From contig NZ_BMSG01000009.1 of assembly GCF_014649035.1 (NCBI RefSeq), forward strand, positions 1-64,000: a DNA stretch of 64,000 nt. The letters are read 5' to 3'. This document shows, piece by piece, positions 56,456-64,000 of the stretch. The notes under the pieces are model-generated. The model was not told where the DNA came from, made no database searches, and was given only the letters and a program-made list of their open reading frames with translations. Origin of the DNA: Streptomyces sindenensis (GTDB lineage: Bacteria > Actinomycetota > Actinomycetes > Streptomycetales > Streptomycetaceae). Position 1 is the stretch's first letter; every line of letters begins with the position of its first letter. The position numbers and the translations under genes were made by a program.

Positions 56456-57304
56456 TCAGAGGCGGCAGGCGTGGATGGCCGTGGTGAGGATGGCGCGGGC
56501 GCCGAGCTCGTACAGGTCGTCCATGATCCGCTGGGCCTCCTTGGCCGCGACCATGGAGCGGACGGCGACCCAGCCCTCGTGGTGCAGCGGGGAGATGGTC
56601 GGCGACTCCAGGCCCGGGGTGAGGGCGACGGCGCGCTCCAGGTGCTCGACGCGGCAGTCGTAGTCCATCATCACGTAGGACCGGGCGACCAGGACGCCCT
56701 GGAGGCGGCGGAGGAACTGCTGCACCTTGGGGTCGTCGGCGGGGGCGCCGGTGCGGCGGATCACCACGGCCTCCGACCGCATGATCGGCTCGCCGATGAT
56801 TTCGAGGCCCGCGTTGCGCATGCTGGTGCCGGTCTCGACGACGTCGGCGATGATCTGGGCGACGCCGAGCTCGATGGCCGTCTCGACCGCGCCGTCGAGG
56901 TGCACGACGGAGGCGTCGACGCCCTCGTCGGCCAGGTGCTTCGCCACGATGCCCTCGTAGGACGTGGCGATCGTCATGCCGGCGAAGTCCTTGGGGCCGG
57001 CGGCCGTGCCGGGCTTCGTGGCGTAGCGGAAGGTGGAGCGGGCGAAGCCGAGCTGGAGGATCTCCTCGGCGTCCGCCCCGGAGTCCAGCAGCAGGTCGCG
57101 CCCGGTGATGCCGATGTCCAGCTTGCCGGAGCTGACGTAGATCGCGATGTCGCGCGGCCGCAGGTAGAAGAACTCGACCTCGTTCGCCGGGTCGACGAGG
57201 ACCAGTTCCTTCGACTCCTTGCGCTGCCGGTAGCCCGCCTCATGGAGCATCGCCATCGCAGGCCCGGAGATTGCACCCTTGTTGGGGACGGCGATGCGCA
57301 GCAT
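56456..57304 (-). CDS. hisG: ATP phosphoribosyltransferase (HisG, long form)
   Basis: 282 aa, first enzyme of histidine synthesis (ATP + PRPP to PR-ATP). Starts MLRIAVPNKGAISGPAMAML. The PRPP-binding region is DGAVETAIELGVAQIIADVVETGTSMRNAGL. The C-terminal ACT-like regulatory domain (about 210-282) marks the long form, which is inhibited by histidine. Downstream of hisE by 50 bases. Confidence 0.96.
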   Translation of the reverse strand: MLRIAVPNKGAISGPAMAMLHEAGYRQRKESKELVLVDPANEVEFFYLRPRDIAIYVSSGKLDIGITGRDLLLDSGADAEEILQLGFARSTFRYATKPGTAAGPKDFAGMTIATSYEGIVAKHLADEGVDASVVHLDGAVETAIELGVAQIIADVVETGTSMRNAGLEIIGEPIMRSEAVVIRRTGAPADDPKVQQFLRRLQGVLVARSYVMMDYDCRVEHLERAVALTPGLESPTISPLHHEGWVAVRSMVAAKEAQRIMDDLYELGARAILTTAIHACRL

Positions 57305-57354
57305 GAGGTCAGGTTTCCTTTGAGCGAAGGGGTGGTGGGACGGGCGGGGTGTGC

Positions 57355-57627
57355 TCAGAGATGGGCGTAGACGTCGTCGAGCGAGATCCCGCGGGCGACC
57401 ATCATCACCTGGACGTGGTACAGCAGCTGCGAGATCTCCTCGGCGGCGGCTTCCTTGCCCTCGTACTCGGCGGCCATCCAGACCTCGGCGGCCTCCTCGA
57501 CGACCTTCTTGCCGATGGCATGGACGCCCTTGTCCACCAGTTCGGCGGTGCGGGAGGTCGCGGGGTCGCCCTCGGCGGCCTTGAGCTGGAGCTCGGCGAA
57601 GAGCTCTTCGAAGGTTTTGTTGGCCAT
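57355..57627 (-). CDS. hisE: Phosphoribosyl-ATP pyrophosphatase (HisE)
   Basis: 90 aa, the second step of histidine synthesis. MazG-like helical protein: [29 protein letters not shown], then [15 protein letters not shown] with the Glu ligands. Stand-alone HisE, not fused to HisI, as in actinobacteria. Ribosome site GGACCATC-type region precedes the ATG. Confidence 0.96.
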   Translation of the reverse strand: MANKTFEELFAELQLKAAEGDPATSRTAELVDKGVHAIGKKVVEEAAEVWMAAEYEGKEAAAEEISQLLYHVQVMMVARGISLDDVYAHL

Positions 57628-57662
57628 GATGGTCCTCAGAATACGGGGTCCCCGGAGGGCAC

Positions 57663-58148
57663 TCAGCGCCAGGGTTCGCTGACGGTCCGCAGCGTGGCGG
57701 CGGTGGCGACCGCCGCGGTGACCGCTTCGTGCCCCTTGTCCTCGTTGGACCCTTCGAGGCCGGCCCGGTCGAGGGCCTGCTCCTCGGTGTCACAGGTCAG
57801 TACGCCGAAGCCGACGGGAACACCGGTGTCGACGGTGACCTGGGTGAGGCCGAGGGTGACGCCCTGGGAGACGTACTCGAAGTGGGGGGTGCCGCCGCGG
57901 ATGACCACGCCGAGGGCGACGATCGCGTCGTAGCCGCGTCCTGCGAGCACCTTGGCGACGACGGGCAGCTCGAAGGAGCCGGGGACCCGGAGCAGGGTCG
58001 GCTCGTCGATGCCCAGCTCGTGCAGGGCGCGCAGCGCGCCGTCGACGAGTCCGTCCATGACCTTCTCGTGCCACTGGGCCGCGATCACGGCCACGCGCAG
58101 GTCGCCGCAGTTGCGTACGGACAGTTCGGGTGCACCCTTGCCGCTCAT
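57663..58148 (-). CDS. ribH: 6,7-dimethyl-8-ribityllumazine synthase (RibH)
   Basis: 161 aa, condenses 5-amino-6-ribitylaminouracil with 3,4-dihydroxy-2-butanone-4-phosphate. Motifs: [47 protein letters not shown] and the [11 protein letters not shown] end. Forms the icosahedral or pentameric lumazine synthase particle. Between ribBA and hisE. Confidence 0.97.
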
Positions 58149-58179
58149 GTCTCTCCTGTTGCTGGTTAAGAGGTGTTCG

Positions 58180-59474
<1,295 letters not shown>

Positions 59475-59478
<4 letters not shown>

Positions 59479-60119
59479 GCCGTGGCTCCTTCCAGAGCGG
59501 GTGTCCGCGTACGCAGCCACCAGTCGCGCATGCCCCACAGGACGAGGGCGCCGTAGATGATGTAGACGAAGCCGGAGAAGGCGAAGCCGTTGGCGAAGTT
59601 CAGCGGGACGCCGACGAGGTCGACCAGCAGCCAGGCGAACCAGAACTCGACCATGCCGCGGGCCTGGGCGTACATCGCGACGACGGTGCCGACGAAGATG
59701 TACGCGTCCGGCCACGGGTCCCAGGACAGCGACGGGAAGGCGGTGAACAGGCCGCCGACGGCGAGGGTGCCGAGCGCGGCGCCGCCGATCAGCACGCCGC
59801 GTTCGCGCCAGGTGGCGAAGCGGACGGCGATGGAGCCGTCCTGGGCCTGCTGCCTGCCGCGGTTCCAGGACCACCAGCCCCACAGGGCGACGACGATGAC
59901 GACCAGCTGCTTGCCCGCGCTGCCGGAGAGGTGCGCGGAGGCGAAGGCGACGAGCAGGATCACGCCGGAGAGGAGCTGGGCGGGCCAGGTCCAGATGGAG
60001 CGCCGCCAGCCGAGGGCCAGGGCGATCAGGCCGACGATGTTGCCGATCATGTCCGACCACTTGATGTGCTGGCCGAACACGGTGAAGGCCTCGGAGTTGA
60101 GCCAGGACGTGGCGTTCAT
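59475..60119 (-). CDS. ribM: Riboflavin transporter RibM (PnuC family)
   Basis: 214 aa with six or so TM helices in the PnuC fold ([65 protein letters not shown]). PnuC proteins usually carry nicotinamide riboside, but a PnuC-like gene inside a Streptomyces riboflavin operon behind an FMN riboswitch is RibM, a facilitated flavin transporter. It overlaps ribE and ribBA by four bases on each side. Confidence 0.9.
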
Positions 60120-60724
60120 CGCGGTTCCTGTCCGGTCCGGTCCCCGAGCATCCGCTCGACGTACTTGGCGATGACGTCCACCTCCAGGTTGACCGGGTCG
60201 CCGGGCTGCTTGTGTCCGAGCGTGGTCAGGGCGAGGGTGGTGGGGATGAGGCTGATGGTGAAGAAGTCGGCCGCCGCCTCGACGACGGTGAGGCTGACGC
60301 CGTCGACGGTGATGGAGCCCTTCTCGACGACGTACCGGGTCAGCTCGGGCGGCAGGGAGACCTTGACGATCTCCCAGTGCTCTGAGGGGGTGCGCTCGAC
60401 GATGGTGCCGGTGCCGTCCACATGGCCCTGGACGAGATGTCCGCCGAGCCGGCCGCCGAGCGCCATCGGGCGCTCCAGGTTGACCCGGGAGCCGGGGGCG
60501 AGCGCGCCGAGGCTGGAGCGCTTCAGCGTCTCGGCCATCACGTCGGCGGTGAATTCGCCGTTCCCGGTGTCCACGACGGTGAGGCAGACGCCGTTGACCG
60601 CGATGGAGTCACCGTGCTTCGCGCCCTCGGTGACGAGGGGGCCGCGCAGCCGGAAGCGGGAGGCGTCGGCCAGCTGCTCGACGGCGGTGACCTCGCCCAG
60701 TTCTTCGACAATTCCGGTGAACAC
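60116..60724 (-). CDS. ribE: Riboflavin synthase alpha chain (RibE)
   Basis: 202 aa. Two lumazine-binding repeats begin [12 protein letters not shown] and, after about 95 residues, [13 protein letters not shown]. Converts two lumazines to riboflavin and a pyrimidine. A GTG start follows the ribD TGA directly with no spacing. Named ribB or ribC in some organisms. Confidence 0.96.
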   Translation of the reverse strand: MFTGIVEELGEVTAVEQLADASRFRLRGPLVTEGAKHGDSIAVNGVCLTVVDTGNGEFTADVMAETLKRSSLGALAPGSRVNLERPMALGGRLGGHLVQGHVDGTGTIVERTPSEHWEIVKVSLPPELTRYVVEKGSITVDGVSLTVVEAAADFFTISLIPTTLALTTLGHKQPGDPVNLEVDVIAKYVERMLGDRTGQEPR

Positions 60725-61834
60725 TCAGTTTCCCTTCCGAACAGGGGCGGGGGCAGCGGGAACGGCGGTGACACGCAGATCGGGGCCGATGGCCACGGTC
60801 TCGGTCACATCGAGGCGCAACGCCCGGGAGATGGTGGAGATTCCGGCGTCGGCGAGGGCGGCGGGGCCCGCGCCGAGCAGGACCGGGGCGAGATAGCCGA
60901 CGACCTTGTCGACCTTTCCGGCGGCGACGAAGGCGCCCGCGAGGGTGGGGCCGCCTTCGACGAGTACGGAGCGGACGCCCCGGGTGTGCAGGGCTTCGAG
61001 GAGGACGTCGAGGTCGAGGCCGGGGCCGGTGGCCGCGCGGGGCAGCCGCAGGACGGCGTCCACGGGGAGGTGACCGGCCGGGGCGTCCTCGGCGACGGCG
61101 ATCAGGGTGGGCGCGGTGGCGTCCAGGACCCGGGCGCCGGGCTTCACGGCGGCGGCGTTGGTGTCGACGACGACCCGGAGCGGCTGGGTTGCGCCGTCGA
61201 TGCCGCGTACGCCGAGCTGGGGGTCGTCGGTGCGGGCGGTGCCGGAGCCGACGAGCACGGCGTCGGCCTCGGCGCGCAGCCGGTGGACGTCGGCGCGGGC
61301 CTCGGGCGAGGTGATCCACCGGCTGGTGGCGTCGGCGGCGGCGATGCGGCCGTCGAGGGTGGCGGCGTACTTCCACAGGACGTACGGCCGGCCGAGGCGC
61401 ACCGAGGTCAGCCAGGCCGCGTTGCCCGCCTCGGCCTCGTCGGCGAGGAGGCCCTGCTCCACCCGGACCCCGGCCGCGCGCAGCGTGTCGCCGCCGCCCG
61501 TGGCCTGCGGGTTCGGGTCGCCGACCGCGTACACGACACGGCTGATCCCGGCGGCCAGGAGGGCCTGGGCGCAGGGGCCGGTGCGGCCGGTGTGGTTGCA
61601 GGGTTCGAGGGTGACGTAGGCGGTGGAGCCTCGGGCCAGGTCGCCGGCCGCGCGCAGGGCGTGGACCTCGGCGTGCGGCCCTCCGGCGCGCTGATGGAAG
61701 CCTTCACCGACCACGGCTCCGGCGGCGTCGGTGATCACACAGCCGACGACCGGATTGGGGCTGGTGGAGCCGAGACCACGGGCGGCGAGCGTGATCGCTC
61801 GGCGCATCGCGGTGATGTCGGCTGCGGTGTCCAC
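60725..61834 (-). CDS. ribD: Bifunctional deaminase/reductase (RibD)
   Basis: 369 aa. The N-terminal deaminase has zinc ligands in PHAEVHAL (His54, catalytic Glu56) and LEPCNHTGRTGPC (Cys79, Cys88). The C-terminal reductase (about 155-365: PYVLWKYAATLDGRIAA, VRSVLVEGGPTLAGAF) reduces the ribosylamino group. GTG at 61834 has AGGAGG five bases before it. First gene after the FMN riboswitch. Confidence 0.96.
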   Translation of the reverse strand: MDTAADITAMRRAITLAARGLGSTSPNPVVGCVITDAAGAVVGEGFHQRAGGPHAEVHALRAAGDLARGSTAYVTLEPCNHTGRTGPCAQALLAAGISRVVYAVGDPNPQATGGGDTLRAAGVRVEQGLLADEAEAGNAAWLTSVRLGRPYVLWKYAATLDGRIAAADATSRWITSPEARADVHRLRAEADAVLVGSGTARTDDPQLGVRGIDGATQPLRVVVDTNAAAVKPGARVLDATAPTLIAVAEDAPAGHLPVDAVLRLPRAATGPGLDLDVLLEALHTRGVRSVLVEGGPTLAGAFVAAGKVDKVVGYLAPVLLGAGPAALADAGISTISRALRLDVTETVAIGPDLRVTAVPAAPAPVRKGN

Positions 61835-62010
61835 CGGGTCCTCCTGCCTCTTCGGGCACGGACTCCGGGGCCTGTCGATGACGACAGAGAAAGCGGATCA
61901 CCAGCGGGAACGCCGCGAACCCGAGAACGGGAAACGCCAGGAACGCACGGCGTCCCGGGAGAATCCCGGCCATGCGTCCGCCGACGGCGGCGTACCGATG
62001 ACAAACCGCC

Positions 62011-62137
62011 GCGCACTGCCTCCCATCCGGACTTTAACCGTCGGTCCAGGAATTTCACCTGGTCAACCGGCCGCTGGCTGCGGACGGGTCGCGGACTGTA
62101 ACCGCCGGTTCGGAATTGCACCGACCCCGGAGTGCGC
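62011..62137 (-). ncRNA. FMN riboswitch (RFN element)
   Basis: On the minus strand the conserved RFN blocks occur in order: GGGGTCGGTG/CAATTCCGAACCGGCGGT, CAGTCCGCGA, AGGTGAAATTCCTGGACCGA, CGGTTAAAGTCCGGATGGGA and GGCAGTGCGC. The P1 arms GTGCGC (62032-62037 region of the 3' side reads GCGCAC at 62011-62016) pair. It lies about 175 bases before ribD and should turn off the rib operon when FMN is plentiful. Confidence 0.95.
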
Positions 62138-62343
62138 TGCTACTGGTACGGAACCAGTCTGCCACGGACGTCTCTCGGCCATGCAGGTGAACGCTGTGGG
62201 CTGGGTCACAGGGGCGGGCGGGCCGCGCCGCGGAGAACGTGGCGCGATCCGTTCGGAGCGACGCCGGAACGCTGCCGGAACGGTGCCGGAACACTGCCCG
62301 AACGACCGACGACAACGTAGTCATTCACGAAGTTGAGCCGTAA

Positions 62344-62385
62344 AGGTCCAGACCTATTGACGCACTGGTCTAGTCCTCTTAATCT
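62344..62385 (+). promoter_or_regulatory. Chitinase promoter with direct repeats
   Basis: AGGTCCAGACCT (62344-62355), TTGACG -35 (62357-62362), TGGTCTAGTCCT (62366-62377), and TAATCT -10 (62380-62385), with a 17-base spacer. Two 12-base direct repeats around the -35 define chitin-inducible Streptomyces promoters, and ACTGGTCTAGTCC resembles the DasR dre half-palindrome. Confidence 0.85.
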
Positions 62386-62500
62386 CTGCGTCACCTCCGA
62401 GGTTCGGTCCCACGGTGGGCGCACACCGGGACCCCGACTGACCCGCCCCCTTTTTTTCAGCCAGTTGTGTTCCGCCGACCTCCCCAGGAGGAACGACCAC

Positions 62501-64000
62501 ATGCTGTCCCCCACCCGAGCGAGAGCCACGCTCCTCGCCGCCGGCGCCGCCGTCGCCGGACTGCTGCTGAGTTCGCTCGCCGCAGGCCCCTCGGCCGCCG
62601 CCGCCGACCAGAACTCCTGTCGCCCCGACGGGCTTTACCAGACTCCCGGCGTCAACGTCCCGTACTGCTCCGTGTACGACGCCGACGGACGCGAGAAGAT
62701 GGGCGCCGACCACCAGCGGCGCGTCATCGGCTACTTCACCAACTGGCGTACCGGCAAGGACGGCAAGGACGCCTACCTCGTCCCGGACATCCCGTGGGAC
62801 AAGGTCACCCACCTCAACTATGCCTTCGCCCATGTCGACGGCTCCAACAAGCTCTCGGTCGGCCCGGACGGCGCCGACAACGCCTCCACCGGGATGACCT
62901 GGCCCGGTGTCGCGGGTGCGGAAATGGACCCGGCGCTCCCCTACAAGGGCCACTTCAACCTGCTGACGAAGTACAAGAAGCAGCACCCGAACGTGAAGAC
63001 CCTGGTCTCCGTGGGCGGTTGGGCCGAGACCGGCGGCTACTTCGCCCCCGACGGCAAGCGCGTCGACTCGGGCGGCTTCTACTCGATGGCGACCAACGCC
63101 GACGGCTCGGTCAACCAGGCGGGCATCAATACCTTCGCCGACTCGGCCGTCGCCTTCATCAAGAAGTACGGCTTCAACGGCGTCGACATCGACTACGAGT
63201 ACGCCACCACGATGAAGGACGCGGGCAACCCGCTGGACCACACGCTGGCCAACGGCCGCCGCGCGGGCCTGGTCAAGGGCTACGACGCCCTGATGAAGAC
63301 GCTGCGCGAGAAGCTCGACCGCGCGGGCGAGGCCGACGGCAAGCACTACCTGCTGACCGTCGCCGCCCCCTCCTCCGGCTACCTGCTGCGGGGCATGGAG
63401 ACGTACCAGATGCAGAAGTACCTGGACTACGTCAACATCATGTCCTACGACCTGCACGGCGCCTGGAACGAGTACGTCGGGCCCAACGCCTCGCTGTTCG
63501 ACGACGGCAAGGACAACGAGCTGGCGCAGGCGGGCGTGTACACCACCTCGCAGTACGGCGGTCTCGGCTACCTCAACACCGACTGGGCCTACCACTACTT
63601 CCGCGGCTCGATGCCGGCCGGCCGGATCAACATCGGCCTGCCGTACTACACCCGCGGCTTCAAGAACGTGCAGGGCGGCACCGACGGCCTGTGGGGCAAG
63701 GCGGCCACCACCGACTGCCCGGCGGGCGCGGGGCTGACCAAGTGCGGTGACGGCGCGGTCGGCATCGACAACCTGTGGCACGACAAGGACACCAACGGCA
63801 AGGAATCGCCCGCCGGTTCCAACCCGATGTGGCACGCGAAGAACCTGGAGAAGGGCATCGTCGGGGACTACGTCACCGACTACGGCTTCCCCGCGGACAC
63901 CAAGCTGACCGGCACCTACGCCCGCAAGTACGACTCGACGCTGGTCGCCCCGTGGCTGTGGAACGCCGAGAAGAAGGTGTTCCTCTCCACCGAGGACGAG
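62501..64000 (+). CDS. Secreted GH18 chitinase (3' end outside window)
   Basis: 500 codons are seen without a stop, so the gene is truncated by the window edge. A signal peptide ([28 protein letters not shown]) is followed directly by a GH18 catalytic domain: [23 protein letters not shown], and the active-site motif [11 protein letters not shown] with the catalytic Glu (the usual first Asp of DGxDxDxE is Asn). [15 protein letters not shown] follows. AGGAGG precedes the ATG. From memory this matches the S. coelicolor chitinase next to the rib genes (SCO1444). Confidence 0.93.
   Translation, partial: MLSPTRARATLLAAGAAVAGLLLSSLAAGPSAAAADQNSCRPDGLYQTPGVNVPYCSVYDADGREKMGADHQRRVIGYFTNWRTGKDGKDAYLVPDIPWDKVTHLNYAFAHVDGSNKLSVGPDGADNASTGMTWPGVAGAEMDPALPYKGHFNLLTKYKKQHPNVKTLVSVGGWAETGGYFAPDGKRVDSGGFYSMATNADGSVNQAGINTFADSAVAFIKKYGFNGVDIDYEYATTMKDAGNPLDHTLANGRRAGLVKGYDALMKTLREKLDRAGEADGKHYLLTVAAPSSGYLLRGMETYQMQKYLDYVNIMSYDLHGAWNEYVGPNASLFDDGKDNELAQAGVYTTSQYGGLGYLNTDWAYHYFRGSMPAGRINIGLPYYTRGFKNVQGGTDGLWGKAATTDCPAGAGLTKCGDGAVGIDNLWHDKDTNGKESPAGSNPMWHAKNLEKGIVGDYVTDYGFPADTKLTGTYARKYDSTLVAPWLWNAEKKVFLSTEDE

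Larger units (their letters stand above)
61835..62500. other. Shared regulatory region of the rib operon and chitinase gene
   Basis: 665 bases between divergent genes. It contains the FMN riboswitch (62011-62137, leftward), a 170-base spacer to ribD with no clear gene, and the chitinase promoter (62344-62385, rightward). The segment 62140-62340 should hold the rib promoter, which I could not fix. Confidence 0.6.

Noticed and set aside
61704..61973. A short hydrophobic ORF between the FMN riboswitch and ribD (MAGILPGRRAFLAFPVLGFA...)
   Set aside because: Third codon positions contain many A and T, atypical for this genome, there is no ribosome site, and it continues into ribD in another frame. 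Probably leader RNA only.
62354..63835. A 493-aa minus-strand frame over the chitinase
   Set aside because: It overlaps the recognised promoter and the catalytic domain; the plus strand carries the clear GH18 gene.

Overview
The window is very GC-rich, uses GTG and TTG starts often, has near-universal G/C at third codon positions, and carries several actinomycete-specific genes: a conservon (cvnABCD), smeA-sffA, rbpA, ppm1 and a rib operon with ribM. This points to a Streptomyces chromosome. From memory, the gene order resembles the S. coelicolor core region around SCO1390 to SCO1444; I could not check this. I saw no rRNA, tRNA, CRISPR array, insertion sequence or intact prophage.

Layout. 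0.4-2.6 kb: general PTS genes crr and ptsI. 2.7-10.5 kb: metabolic genes for acetoacetyl-CoA synthetase, a GH31 glycosidase, a zinc-ribbon Nudix hydrolase, a VanX-like dipeptidase and a DUF962 membrane protein. 10.5-12.3 kb: a DUF35/thiolase-like pair behind a perfect TetR-type palindrome. 12.5-17.2 kb: a conservon running leftward as cvnA-B-C-D. 18.2-25.6 kb: three leftward genes that look like kleisin, KITE and a very large SMC ATPase, i.e. a Wadjet/MksBEF-like set with no nuclease (JetD) gene beside it. 25.7-32.2 kb: a fused 5-oxoprolinase, then DUF4240, HEAT-repeat and ankyrin proteins and a tyrosine-recombinase remnant. 32.5-34.4 kb: the sporulation operon smeA-sffA. 34.5-39.0 kb: a MocR regulator divergent from a YczE-type membrane protein, a glycerophosphodiesterase and an Atg22-like transporter. 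39.2-41.3 kb: rbpA behind a sigma-R promoter, fxsA and ppm1. 41.8-50.9 kb: an amidohydrolase, an Lrp regulator, small proteins, an acyl-CoA dehydrogenase, a chitinase deletion scar, DinB, methyltransferase, C39-like peptidase and P-loop kinase genes. 51.3-56.4 kb: an EccA-like AAA ATPase, two CNNM/CBS proteins and a PH-domain protein. 56.5-62.1 kb: leftward ribD-ribE-ribM-ribBA-ribH followed by hisE-hisG, led by an FMN riboswitch. 62.3 kb to the end: a rightward GH18 chitinase with a classical chitinase promoter, cut by the window edge.

Most notable points: the JetD-less SMC-like operon; a scar where a chitinase promoter is joined directly to the last ~35 codons of a chitinase; an SffA whose P-loop lysine is replaced; and minisatellite repeats that repeatedly sit on the 3' ends of genes.
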